NCBI GenBank assembly: GCA_905250075.1
Contig: CAJNOP010000090.1
Coordinates: 1 to 64,000, forward strand
DNA: 64,000 nt
From: Rotaria sp. Silwood1
Taxonomy: Eukaryota; Rotifera; Eurotatoria; Philodinida; Philodinidae
Direction of reading: 5' to 3'
In this document: positions 37,486 through 50,676 of the stretch, one piece after another
How the letters are laid out: every line of letters starts with the position of its first letter
Position numbering within the stretch: the stretch's first letter is position 1
Translations under genes and position numbers: made by a program
Notes under the pieces: generated by a model
Databases searched by the model: none
What the model was told of the DNA's origin: nothing
What the model saw: only the letters and a program-made list of their open reading frames with translations

Positions 37486-39023
37486 GGTTCCGGAACTAGT
37501 CGAATTTTCTCTGACAACTAGTAGGTTTCGATTATCTCTGAACTTATTTTTATTTGGATTCGATGAAACCTAATAATAACATTTGATAGAACAATCAAAA
37601 CTGTGTAGAAACTTACATTTTAAAAAATGACAGAATAATAAATTTTCAATACTAAAAAGAAAATTATTCTTGAAATCACGGTCTAGAAATGAGTGCATCC
37701 TTCGAATCTTCATTTTTTTATATTTTATAATCAGATAAATTATATAGTATAAAACTAAACATACTTCATCTAAAAGATCAATTTTTCTTTAATCTAAGAC
37801 ATAAAATAACATTATATGAGTACAATCGACCTATTGTCCATCGTTAGACGTATAAATACAATAGAGGGTGACGAATGTGTCATGTAAAGAAATCATCCAC
37901 AATCTAGAACAGGACGGAATGCACATATCAATATGATACTTTGGTTGATTGGTATGGTCAAGGTGTAGTTTGTATGGTTTTCATTAAATCACTGTTCATT
38001 ATCACAGAACGTATATGAATTTCTCTCTCTCTCTGTCTCTCTTTTTCTCATATTGAAAATCAAAAATTAATGTTCATTGATCAAATAAACAAGAAATAAA
38101 TTCATTTAATGTTCACAGTCAATGTGTATCGTCTTGAAATTAGGACATTCTTTTACTCGTTTATGTATTCTATTGCTTTAATCATTTATGAAACAAACAC
38201 AATATAAAATACAAACAAGCTGAATGAATGATTAGATGTATATATACGTCGTCCAGTAATTAGGTCTATGGATACTTAGTGAAACGCCAAACAGTTCAAA
38301 TTCTTTTCTCTCTCAAGAGAAAATATATATATAAGAGAAATAAATAAATAAAAGAGTTCATTCAATGCTCAAAACTATTTCGATCATTTCTTGTTCGATT
38401 GTTGTCTAGTAAAGAACTATGATATACAATATGAAAAAGAAAAGACACCATTGAATATATGTAAGTACAAAACAAAAAAGAATAAATGGAAAATCATGTG
38501 TGAAATATGTCTGGTAAGTAGTTTAATACAAAAAAAAATGCATGAAGATTTGACTTGATTTTGTAAGTCGAAATAAAACTATTCTTTTTTTTTTAATGAA
38601 TAGTTATATATTTATTTTAGTTTTAATATATTCAATATAATGAAAAAGATTTGGTTTTGTAAATCACCTCTGCTTTCGAGTTCATTCGCATTATTTTGTA
38701 TAAACTCGAACTCACAGGTGGATGTACAGCCAGATTAACGACATGTTTAATGGAAATTAATATCAATCGTCATTTTGCTTTTTTTTTCTTGTTTAGATTA
38801 AATTTTTCAATAGACATTGATAAGTATGTTTTCTTTTCTTAACATATTCCTTTATGAGTAATGCCATAAATACTTTATTCTATGGGTGCTTTGTCTTGAT
38901 GTACATGCGTAATTGTATCACACAATGATGCTATGTGACACTAGCAAATTAAAGAATAGAGAGAATACTTTTATGGCCTAGTAATGACATACGATCGTAC
39001 AAATTGGAATCTGCGTAAAAGCT

Positions 39024-39060
<37 letters not shown>

Positions 39061-40504
39061 TTTCTATCATCAAAGGGTTAATCAAACAAGTAATATATAT
39101 CTATTTGTTGCTATCATCAAGGCATAAATCTTACCAGTTCCAGTGATATAAGCTGGTGGAAAAAGTTGAACAACAATATAGTTTTGACTTTTTTTCTAGA
39201 ATGTTAAGCAGTTAGCTCATATTCAGATAGTAATTTTGATAGTCAATGGAGTTTTCTTTTACCAAGATTTCATAGATGAGCTATGATAACAATTCAACAC
39301 AGTAGTTTTTAGGTCGCAGAAACAATTTTTAACAATACCGTTCTAAAGATCACAAAATGCGACGATTCCTAAGCTTACCTGCTTCAAAATGATATTCCTA
39401 AAAAAATAGCCTCTAAGATCTGAAAACTATCGTGTTCAATGTATTAGAAATTTTGCTAAAAGAAAATTTCATTGATTATTGAAATAACTATCTGCATTTG
39501 AGTTAGTTTTGCATATGATTAAATTTTGAAGTACACTGCCAACTAATATATTGTATATGTTTTGGTTTACTAGTGGTATCATCAATAGCAAGCTGATGAA
39601 TTTCAATAAAAATAGAACATGGTCAATATCTAATATGAACAAAGAATGTGAAAGCCCGATGATGATAATATATTGTTTAGTGATATTTAAAATGGAGAAA
39701 TACTATTCAGTACTTCATGCAAATAAACTTATTTTCTTAGAATATACATCAAGATAAATATCTCAATGAAAATTTTAGTGTTAATAAGTAAAGTTAAAAA
39801 GATTACTTCTAAAAACAAAAGGTTCAATGTATTAAAAATGATTACTATAAATTGTCTAAAAGATGGGACTTTTGTATATGTTATATAAATTTTAGTGCTC
39901 GATGAACATCTGAATCGACAAGAAATTTCTTAAATTGACACATTCTGCTCTATAATTAGTTTAGCAAGAAAGCTGGTGTTGTATGCAAATGGTTATAATT
40001 CATTCATGAACTTAAAACAAATAGAGAATTTTAATATATTTTTTCTTTATTATATTTCAAGTCTATTTCACTTGAAATAAGAGTGCAATCTATATATATA
40101 TATATATGAAATAATAACACTTTTTCTTTATCGATTTCGATGAGTTTCAATTCACCTCAAATGTAATTATATTAATAAAATAATAGGACTAATTGTTGTT
40201 TTCTATAGCTATAATTTTATCAATATCATATGAAGAGTCATTCAAACTAGTATTCTTCAGTAATGGAATGTGCATCAACGATTTATTATGATAAGGAGAT
40301 AATAACAAGGTTTCCGTTATTATAAGACACGAATCATTTTCTAATGATGAAATATAAACTCCAATTTGATTATCGCTGCTTATTCTCTGGTTTTGGATAT
40401 GAGTTAGATGATGTAGAAAAGAGTCTTACTGACAACCACACATGCCAGCATCCTGTCGAAAGAATTATTTATTGTTTTTTTTTGTACAAAAACCAATTCA
40501 TGTT

Positions 40505-40535
<31 letters not shown>

Positions 40536-42600
40536 GGAACGATTGACAATGAAAGGAGTCATTAATAATAACATATGTTAAATACAATCCATGATGAATT
40601 GAAGATATATACTGGAAGTCGAAATCAGCTTCATTGGAATTGATCAAATAAAAAACTTGATTAAATTCATCAATATCAAGCATATTATATGATGTAAGAA
40701 AAGAATTGTCATTTAAGTGTACCTCCTTCTCACTTGCTTTTCGAAAGAACAGCTAATCAGAAAAGTTTAAAATTTTCAGGACAATTAGATCGTGACAAGT
40801 AGAAGGAAATTTATCATCCTGGATATTGTCTTTTATGAGTTACTGAGATAACAATGGTGGAAAATGGTTTCCCCATCTTGTCGAGGTGCAATCGACCTGA
40901 CAATCTTTTTACAGACATTAAACACTGTTTGTAGTGGACATTTTTTTATTTTTTGTTCTTCGAATAAAAAAAGGTAAAATATCAGAGGTATCCTTAAAAC
41001 GTATGTTTTTTGTGTAAGAGTCATCAATAATCGATGGAGCAATATCTTTTGAAATAAAAAAACCCATAATCATCCGAGACAGTATTTAGTATATATGAAA
41101 AAAGACCCAGCTCGATCAGACGTAAAACGAAAGCGTGTTCGTACTTCATTTTATGAAAATCCTAGTTCGAGAAAAACACCGAAATAATGTACACTTGTCG
41201 CTAATATGGTGTTTTTTTTAGGTTAAGTGAAAAATCTTTTTCACTTTTTCTTATTAGGTCTTTTTTTAATAGCATATGTCAGAGGTCTCAAATGAGCTTC
41301 ATTGTAGCTAATGGCTGTTTTTTTTTATTAGTCTAAACGACTATGTCAAGATTTATGGCGTAACACAACTTATATTTTGAATTAAGTTTTGTTACTGTGA
41401 TGTAAAAGAGTACTTTTATAACTAAGGCACCATTTTTTGCGACATTAAACTTTTCATTTCTGTTTGATGCTTAAAGCTCTACACTACAGACCCAATATAT
41501 TCTGAAAATTTCATACGATTTGAACACCCCTGAGCAGAGATCTAGTTTTTGATTGAAAAGAAGTCTTAAAAACAATCTTTGGTTTTGGAAATGTACTCAG
41601 TAGAGACTATATGGTCCATGTATTTATATTATTAATTAATGGGTCTCTGAAACATTATGAAGTATAGTGTTATTGTTTACAACTCAATTATGTGGTATGT
41701 CTTCTAACGTAATAGTTTCTGTTTAGCGTCGACAGCATTGAAAGTAAACTGATAAATTTCAAACGTTATTGATGCACACGAAAGAATGGTATTTTTCTTT
41801 AAAACTATACGTGTGCTTATCATTTAATATCAACAAGCCATATGATTCAAATGTTTTTTTTTATTTTACTCTCAAAGAAAAACAAGATTTATTGATATAT
41901 TTTATTCTAAACTATTCAAAGTCGTTACTTATGTGGCATATGTCTTTATCAATAAAGTGATACAAATTATTATTTTTACTGATAGCTAATAGTAGATTTT
42001 TATGTAACACTAACAAGTTAATGATATTCATCGGGCCTAATAAAATATACCAAGATATTCATATTACTGCAATTCGATGATAACATCCCATCTATCAAGA
42101 GTTTACACACACAGACTATTTAATCATACTGTTATATGAATTTTTATGACTATTATTATTTATTCTTATGTAACTTGCAACTTCTGATTATTTCTTATTC
42201 ATATTATAAATTTAATATGTTGGTGATGAAATAATTAAATGATCAGTAACTGAAACAATATGCTTCAAATGATAAAACATTAAATGTATCTATGGATAAT
42301 GAGAATAAAATTTTGATCATTAATTATCCAAAAAAAATTTTTTTTCAAAATGAGAAATTCATTTGTATATTTATTTTAAAATTCAAAAGCTACAAATATT
42401 TCTGGTTTTTTTTCATTATTAGCTTATTTTTTTTTCAACATCTATAACAATTTTATTCTAATGTATGTGTAATTATTATTTATTCAATTTTCACATACAT
42501 AATAAAACAAAAGAAAACTATAATCTTAAACTTAAAGAACGAAATCAAATATAATTTACACACATACATACAATCACAAAAATACATTTTTTGTTGCTTA
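37486..42600. other. Gene-free stretch with microsatellites
   Basis: Five kilobases without a supported gene. It contains AT microsatellites at about 39027-39056, 40091-40107 and 40510-40535, a CT-rich run at about 38024-38043, and an old dispersed repeat at about 39330-39520. Short frames at 40344-40683 arise around the AT repeat. The last part is the 3' flank of the receptor gene. Confidence 0.45.
39330..39520 (+). repeat. Old dispersed repeat, copy A
   Basis: Shares a diverged stretch with about 50340-50480; the best-kept core is TAGCCTCTAAGATCTGAA (about 39407-39424). Both sides of the core also align loosely. Family unknown. Confidence 0.45.
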
Positions 42601-44731
42601 TTACAATTTTCGAAAATCGCATCGCAATAAACGTGTATAAGTTTTTTTAAATTGTCTATTAGCAAGTGCATAACAAAATGGATTAATTGGACTATTTAAG
42701 TAGCAAAGATAATAACAAGCATGAAATAGATATGTGTTAAACACAATACTTTCACGGCATGTTTGACAAAATGTTTGAATAATTGTATGAATATGCCACT
42801 AAAATAAATAAATCAGTTTTTTTTTCTTATTCAATTTATATAAATGAAAATTTTTATCGAGTTAATTTTTTTCTCGTTTTCAACTCATCAATTTGAATAT
42901 CAACAAAAATAAAAATGCATTTCTCATGGGTATATATAAGAAGAAAAAAACCAAGTATGACGACAAGACTATTGAAGATGATTATATCTATCTAACTAAG
43001 AAACAATGATTTATTGCTTCTATGAAAGATGCTGATAGTTATATGAATAGTCTCATAGATAATTCTTATAAAACAGATTCAAGTGCAATACAACCCAAAG
43101 GTTTAAATCATTGAGGACAGTCATAATGGTCTAGAATGTCAACAAAGTTTTTCTTTTTCTTTCTATGATGATGGAATTATCAATACTTAATTTCTTTATA
43201 TTATCTTAAAGAAACTCCTACGAGACACTTCGTGATAATCGAATAGTAGAATTCCTTTATGATCATTATTATTGACTGCAAATCAATACTAACCGGTGTC
43301 CAACAGAGAACAAATGCTCCCATTATAACAGTTATTGTACGCAATGCTTTTCTTGCCTTATTATTACTAGGACTTTTTCCAGATAGTTTTTGATTGGTTG
43401 GTTTTATATTTGGCGTTAAGTTTTTATTTTGTGTATTAGGTAAAAGTGTTTGATTTTCATCTAATTGTGTATGCGATTCAATATCAGCTTTAGTAAGTGC
43501 AAGTAAATTAGTTATATTTGGTGCAACAATAGCTGTTGGTGTATGTTCACCACTTGTTTCATTTGATGATGAACGATTAGTAGCATCAGGTCCATTTGTA
43601 TTATTAGTGTTATTATTATTATTAGTAGGAGTATTATTATTTAATGAACTAGCTAGATCATCATCAACACTTGTTTGATGTTTTAATGGTGATGATGGAT
43701 GTGAATATGTTTGTTGCTTTTTTTTCTTTGATGTCGGAGATGATGAAATGACTTCTGGTTGAGAAGTTCGATGATTTTTTGACATATTTATTACAAGATT
43801 TGTCATTGTTGATGATGGTATTCCAATAAGAGATGAGACTTTTTTAGCATTTTCTTGTGAACGTTTTTCAAGTGCACTTGCAACTTGATAAATAAAAAAA
43901 TACAGTGTAAACATGATTAAAAGTGTTACCCAAAAATAACCAATAGTAAGACCTAAATTTGTAAGTAAAAAAAAATTCAACATTTTCTACATATATGTAT
44001 ATATTTATTATTTAACTAACCTAGATTAAAATAAGCATTTTTATTCCATTGAACACTAAGATAAAGGAAAAAATAATTTTTCATCTTGTTGTTTTTTTTT
44101 ATTTTCTTTCTTACTCGCATTGTAAATCAGGTTTACTTAAATTGGGTTTTTTACTATATAATGGAAAACCCATAGTTGAAGCAAAAAATATAAATGCTGG
44201 AACAACCCATGTTAAAAGCACCAAAAAAATAATTCGTTTTTCTGTTCTCCAATTTCGATATTTAGTTGGAATTTTAACTGAACAAAAACGATCGACGGTA
44301 ATTAAAAGTACCGTATATATAGACGCTAAACATACAGTATAATCTAATGATAACCATATGTCACATAAAAATGATCCAAGCACCCATTTATTTTTATATA
44401 CAGCTAGTGTTAGAAAGGGCATTGATATAAAACCGATTAAAAAATCGCTGACAGCCAGCGAAAATATAAAATAATTTGTTGGATGACGTATTTGTCGATC
44501 GACAAAAAATGAAACAAGTACAAGTATATTACCACATATGGTAAGTAATGACATAAATGTACCAATAATAGCAAATGCAACATTAAGTTGTAGAGGATAT
44601 GGATGTGATGAATCAGATGGAGTTGATGATGGTGAAAATATCGTAAATGATAGATCTTGAACATCATAATTGGTCAAATTATAAAATGTGACCGAATCGT
44701 TAAAGATTAAATATGAAAGCTCTTCGATCAT
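42601..44731 (-). CDS. Muscarinic-type acetylcholine receptor (GPCR)
   Basis: Class A G-protein-coupled receptor of 502 residues in four exons: 44115-44731, 44021-44055, 43294-43952, 42601-42798 (TAA at 42601-42603). All junctions are GT-AG and in phase. Landmarks: two N-glycosylation sites near residues 11 and 18, GN at 67-68 (TM1), Asp96 (TM2), the amine-binding Asp130 in LDYTVC (TM3), DRF at 147-149 in place of DRY, Trp175 (TM4), a roughly 170-residue Asn/Ser/Lys-rich third loop, and [19 protein letters not shown] (TM6-loop). [21 protein letters not shown] (TM7 and helix 8) is typical of muscarinic receptors. The TM6 pocket has Trp-His where classical receptors have Tyr-Asn, which fits the atypical protostome (GAR-2/mAChR-B-like) group. 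It is divergent from the gene at 46592. Confidence 0.85.
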
Positions 44732-46591
44732 ACATATAATAATAAAAAGAAAATAATATGTCTAGAATAAATAAACATATCTAATAAACTCAATAAAGAT
44801 GTTGTTGATTATTTTCTATATAAAAATATTCTTTTTTTTATTTACCTGCTATGTTATATGTACTCGTCACTTATCTGAAGTGTATGACAGACAAGCAGAG
44901 AGAGAGAGAGAGAGAGAAACTATTTTCGTCTATCTTTTTTTCATTTTCAAGATATTTGATCACATATTTATTGTATTTATCTTCATTTCGTCTGTCATTC
45001 TCTTCATCTCGTGCACTGAAGTAAGCACGCTCGACAGATCCATCCATTCAGCTCGAGGCAAAATGTTATTACTATTTGTATGTATGATTCTTCAATCTGT
45101 CGATCTCTTGTCTCTCTTGTGTTGCTGTTACACCCGCTCGATCTTTGTGATTGAAATCGGTCAATCTTTTGATCGGAAAATATATATACATGAGGAAAAA
45201 GCACTGGTGAACGCATACTTGCTTTCTCTTAGTTTATGTGTCTGTAATGATGATCATTTATCAAGAGACAAGCGTCGTGGACTCTCTTTTCTCTCTTTTT
45301 TTCTTATGCTCGTTTCTGTTGTGCGTTCTCATCAAACACTATTCTTCTCGCAAATAGTCATCGACTCATTCATAGAAGAAGAAGAGAGAGGGGGAAAGAG
45401 AGCCAGGGGAACGGACAAAACGTTTATAGAAGTCGTTCTCTGTGACGGCCTATATGTTGTTCGTTCGTTTCCTATTTTTTTTCCTCATTCTTTTTTTTTT
45501 CTTTTATATGTTAAAAGAGAATTCTATCATTTTGCTATCGCTGCGATTGATTTTCTTTATTGGTGAAACATTCGCACCTTTCCCAAGAGATTCGACAAAC
45601 GTGCTGCATTACTTTGTAAATGAAAAACGAGCAAAAATACAAATAATATTGTTGTTAGACACGCACATAGTTACATGAAAAAGCCTGTTTTTTTCTCATG
45701 CGACCTTGAATCTTCAAAAGATACTATCGATTAACATTCTCTCGTGCACTTAGTTTTCATGTGCAAGATTGTACGCTCGACTTTCTATAATCGACGATTA
45801 TTACCTGCTTATGTCGTCGGTTTGCTGAAGGCGACACAAAATAAACGAGCGACTATGCATAGAAATTCTATAGTGATAAACAAGCGTATATGGGAAGATT
45901 GGATAGTTCTGTCGTCCATGCTTGTTAAATAAACTAAAATACAAAATTTGTGGTTGTTAACCATATAAAATTATATGAAGCAGAACAATTGAATATAAAG
46001 AAACGACAATTCAAAATAGATGGACAGCGTGTCTTTTTTTTTTGCTTTATATTTATAAAAGCGGATATTTAATTTCGGTTTTCGTCTACTGTATGCACTG
46101 TCCAAAACGACCGATGATAATAACAATGATGATTAAGCTGAAAATAGGCCTAGACAATGACTCGATGCAATAGTTCTCTCATATTCAAAATAAAAGTGTC
46201 AAATAACGATGATAGAGTGTCGAAACAAATATGACAAATTGATACTAGCTTAGCTATAATTATGCTCGTGTGTGTACTCTTACCGAATAGAAAATGTCGT
46301 CGTATGAATGTCCATGTGTGTAAAGATATTTATTAATAAATAGCAGCAAAGCAAACGTTAAACAAAAAAAAAGAATATTATTCTTATTACAGAAAATCGT
46401 TATCGAAGAAAAACTAGAAATCCTTTTTGCCTAATCATTTTTCATTCCCGACATCTGTTTCTCGTTCTTCTTTTGAGAGACTTAATATATCAAGAATATG
46501 GTTGAGCGATCATGCGTAACACTTGATCATTTCTTTGTTTTGTTACAAGTTTGATGTACAACAAAAAAAAAGAACAAAGATTAAAACAGAC
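44732..46591. other. Divergent intergenic region, receptor / small gene
   Basis: About 1.9 kb that should contain the promoters of both flanking genes. It carries a (GA)n run at about 44898-44918 and another purine-rich run near 45380-45400. A 255-codon frame at 44799-45566 is low-complexity (Phe, Ile, Ser, Arg-Glu repeats), has no family resemblance and lies in the receptor's upstream region, so it is not called as a gene. Confidence 0.45.
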
Positions 46592-47098
46592 ATGGCTAAA
46601 TGCGAAAATTTTGATCTTACAGATGAACCTAAATTTTCTACACTATTACAAAATGTTGCGGAATTACAATCCTTAGGTTGTGATATTGGTATTGAACGAC
46701 AAGCTCAACTACCATCTATATTTCAAGAAGAACATGATAAATCAAAAATGGATAATAATGAACAAGAAACTTTACAATTAATTAAGACAACAACAGATAT
46801 AGCTCGTCGTGCTATGAATTTAACTGTTCATGGTGTACAATTATGTGCATTATGTGCAAGTCGAAAAACAAGATGTTTTAATAGTTTTTCATCTGCTATA
46901 TCTTGTATTCGTGAACAACACGGTTCATATCAACCACCAAAACATTTATTGCTTGCATGGGAAAGAAATGTTATGTTGATTGATTTATTTACCAATGATG
47001 AAGGACTTTATTGTAATAGACGTATAGCACAAGATATGTTTGACATTTGTTTGGAAACATTTGACTGGCTTCGTTTGATTGCTAACGATAATAAATAA
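46592..47098 (+). CDS. Unrecognised small protein with a Cys cluster
   Basis: Single exon of 168 codons from the ATG at 46592 (MAKCENFDL) to a TAA at 47096-47098. The frame stays open upstream to 46523, but that part (MIISLFCYKF, then Lys-rich) looks like translated leader, so I chose the inner ATG. I do not recognise the family. Visible features are a Glu/Gln-rich first half, a cysteine cluster LCALCASRKTRCF (Cys85, Cys88, Cys95) that could bind metal but lacks a clear fourth ligand, and a Trp/Leu-rich C-terminal part (LLLAWERNVMLIDLF, CLETFDWLRLIAND) that is probably helical. A possible splice acceptor (ttacaag) precedes it at about 46541-46550. The codon use resembles the neighbouring real genes. 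Confidence 0.55.
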   Translation: MAKCENFDLTDEPKFSTLLQNVAELQSLGCDIGIERQAQLPSIFQEEHDKSKMDNNEQETLQLIKTTTDIARRAMNLTVHGVQLCALCASRKTRCFNSFSSAISCIREQHGSYQPPKHLLLAWERNVMLIDLFTNDEGLYCNRRIAQDMFDICLETFDWLRLIANDNK

Positions 47099-49260
47099 TA
47101 ATAGCAATAGCAGAGGTATAAGCTGATTCTTCAGGGAAATTACTAGTTCTTGTTCTTGTTCTTGTTTTTTATTTTTAATTTTGCTTTTTATCGTATGCAA
47201 TACTCATTAGACTTACCTGTTGTTGTTTTTTTTCATTTTCTTCATTGAGACTAGATCAAAGATCAAGTCATAAATAAACATTGCAGCAGAATAGAAAAAA
47301 CAACAAATAATTCAATAAAATACAATTATTTGATTAATGCTAGAAAAATAAAACTTATCAAGTCATTATGAGCTTTTTACTTCAGAATATCTATCCATGG
47401 CTTGATCAGCTATAAAACCTTATGTTAAAAATCTTGCTTGCTTTTTGTTGTTCTATTAACTGATTATCTTCGATGAATAACGATAATAAAATTAAAGATT
47501 TATTTGATTATTATATCTTTCGTATAGTGAATATGATCTTTCAACTGTAATATTACCATAATTTAAATTATTTCCGATTTATTATATTATCAAAATATGC
47601 AAGAAAATACTTTTATATATATATATATGCTCTTATTGTCGTACATATTGTCAATCTATTCTTCAATTGTATTATTAAATTATGGTCATTCTTACGAGAA
47701 CGATTGATCGAATGAATAAAATTTATTGTTATTTGAATATTAACCCATATATTTTGACATAGATTTAATTTATTCATATTTTATAGCGAGAAAAGTTCTG
47801 AAAATATCAATTATGATCAGAGAATAAGATCGGGTGATTATCGGTACTTCATAAGGTCATAGTACATCAAAACTAGACATACACTGGGAATAACACTTCA
47901 AGATTCAGTCTGTACAACAAATAGTTTTTTTTTACATGATAACAAGTCAGTGAAATTTTTCCGTCATACAATTCAACATTAACTGAGGTTTAATCCTTTA
48001 GTCCTATCCTTCACAATGTGCATTTAGGCGAACATTTGGCTAAAAATAAAAATCACGCTCTTTCAAGATTCAAATATAGGAAAATATAGTCTACCTAATG
48101 GTATAAATAATTTTGTTACAACGTTCAAAGAAATTGAAAAATCAATTGTTGAAAAATTAACCTGATAATTGTAGTGTTAACGGGAAAATTTATATATAAC
48201 AAAATTTAGCTGTTCGAAAGACAAATCAAATACATTTTCTGATTCTTCAAGAAATGTCTAATCGACAAAATCAGTATATTTGAAATCAGTGAATTAAACT
48301 GTGTCGAATGATGCATAAAATAAAACAATTTTGAAGAAAAAAATTTTCTCGAAAAAATGAGAGTAAGGATATACTCGCGCATTTTCGTCATAAACTTAAA
48401 ATGAATATTTTTTTCATCACTTTATCTTTGAAATATCTAGTCTACAAAATCGATTATTTTGAAAAAATGTGACAATCTCGGAATGAAACGCTTTCTAGCT
48501 ATACTTAACAGAGATCTGTCGAAATTATTACATGATAAATATTGTTAAAGAAGTTCACTAGTGAATAACAGGTGTTTCAAAACTTTCATGATAATTTGGC
48601 ATATGACACATACTAAGACATACAATTGACCATGAAGCTATTAATGAGCAACCAAGAATAATGTTAACATTTGTGTTTTAAACTTTAATTTATGACAATT
48701 TGAAATAATATTTATTATGAACTAGATGTTTTCAGAGGTTATAAAGTAGCTCAAAGCAAAGTAGATGTTTGTTTAACAAGTTGTGTCAAAAGCACATTTG
48801 TTTTTATTTAGTTCATTCCTTTTTTTCTCTGTTAACAGAATAACATTCATCATATTGATGTTGCTTGCGTCCTTGGACCAATCAAACGACTCTACATAAA
48901 GATATGGACATTCGGTGGATCAGAGCACATCATTACCATATTGAACAGGCTAATGCTCTATTTATAAAGTTATTTTATCAGTTGCTCTTCTGGAATCACT
49001 GTGGGAAGTAAACGGTTAAGCATAGCTGTTATCTGATGTCTCAAATTTACTGTCGATTAAGTTAATATTTACTCTGTAATCCTAAAGTGTTGTGAATATT
49101 CTGCTACATGATAAGTTTTGAATAAATACAATTAAATAGCGTTAAACTTGATAGTTGAAATTAATTTTTCAAGACTTTTGCAGAGTCTCCGATACTGTCC
49201 GGTATGCATTTTTGTGATATTCACAGCAAACGAGCTGTTTTATTTGCATGAAAGGTTGAA
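47099..49260. other. Gene-free stretch
   Basis: No gene supported. A short AT microsatellite lies at about 47618-47629. Nothing else was recognised before the mariner-type MITE. Confidence 0.4.
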
Positions 49261-49262
49261 TA

Positions 49263-49971
49263 TACGAGATGTTCGAAAAGTTATTGATCAAAAACTATAT
49301 TGTATACTTTCATTATGGTCCCATTGGATGAACTAGTAGTAGAGGACACTAACAAGGTGTTACTTATAAATATAAAGTTTTCAAATACTTCTACAAAGTA
49401 GCACTTTCAGGTTCAATACATAATCAAGTACTTTTCAAGTTTCAAAAAACAGTATATTGGCTTTTTGTCTTGAATTTTTTTTCATTATCGTGAGCTCCCA
49501 GTCAGCTAGGCCTATTTCTCTTCTTTGATAAAGTTTTGTTGAACATTTTCAACGAAATAGACACATTCATCTCAAGTTTTGTGTTCGTAAAAATTCCAAA
49601 ACTGTATCGGTTTGTTCAGTTTACTTTTCATCAAGGTTGTCCATGTGAAAGAAACAAATGGTTTTGAACAAACCTACTAATTACTCTGAATTTTTTAGAC
49701 GTGTTTATAAAACGAGAGAGATAGGTCGAACTGATTGAAAACTCTCAATATTGAAACAAAGTTCAGGAAAAAATCAACATATGGTTTTCTTGCTACTAGA
49801 AAAAGAATTTTATTGTGGATTGAATCTGACAGCGCTACTTTTTTGGAGTATTTGAGAACTTTATATTTATTAAACAAAACTTAGAAATGTCCTCTACCAT
49901 TAGTTCATCCAATAGATCATAATGGCAAATATAATTTACTTTTCGATCAATGACTTTCAAGACGATCTGTA
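49263..49971. mobile_element. Tc1/mariner-type MITE with ~150-bp TIRs
   Basis: The left end TACGAGATGTTCGAAAAGTT and the inverted right end TACAGATCGTCTTGAAAGTC begin arms of about 150 bp that stay alignable (for example TTGGATGAACTA, then GTAGAGGACA). TA flanks both sides (49261-49262 and 49972-49973). No transposase is encoded. Confidence 0.7.
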
Positions 49972-50339
49972 TAAAATGGTATAAAAAAGTTTACCAACAA
50001 CATATTTTTTTTAATATTAAGCAATGATGTGCGTGAGTAATGGTGTGAAGAAGGAGTTTGGATAATGGCCTACTCTTCATTGAGACGCACACTGACACTC
50101 GCACTGAAGAAAAATAGCAACATTCGAATAAAGTCGAAAAGCTAATATTTCAAAATATTTTTGCTTGTTTTTCATTTTTTTCTTTTTCATAATAAACATT
50201 TGATTCGAATTTAGCTGCTTGGTTTAATATTAATTTTCCGGATGAGAAAATCCTCTGAAATCTCCATCTCAGTTTTCAAAATTTGTGCTTTCAACCAAAG
50301 TTTAGATATCCATCGAAAAAAAGGCGTTTTAAGTGGTAC

Positions 50340-50480
50340 TTTTAACGGGAAGATCGTAGATAAGATAATGTAACGACTCCTTATGTTACTTTTTTCAAAA
50401 TTGGTATTATTAAAAGATAGCCTCTAAGATCTGAACACTACATTGACTATTAAAATTACTATTTACAGTTGAACTAATTG
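50340..50480 (+). repeat. Old dispersed repeat, copy B
   Basis: Diverged relative of about 39330-39520, sharing TAGCCTCTAAGATCTGAA (about 50418-50435) and weaker similarity on both sides. It lies downstream of TAF9. Confidence 0.45.
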
Positions 50481-50676
50481 CTTAAAATTATAGAATAGAA
50501 AAGAATTCAAAAATACATTTTTGTTAAACTTGTTTTATCCACTATCTTCTTTCGATGATTTAAAATAATGAATTCATTAGAAAATGTTAATCTTTAATAT
50601 GAATTTGTTCTATTGTCTAGAATTATATTCATTGTCTTTTATTTAAATAAATATACAAACATGAAAATATTTTTGT

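Noticed and set aside
39001..40540. CRISPR-like or satellite array
   Set aside because: Only simple AT microsatellites; no spaced direct repeats, and the organism is a eukaryote.
44799..45566. 255-codon plus-strand frame upstream of the receptor
   Set aside because: Low-complexity Phe/Ile/Arg-Glu content arising from CT/GA runs, no family resemblance, no splice or start context; it lies in the expected divergent promoter region.
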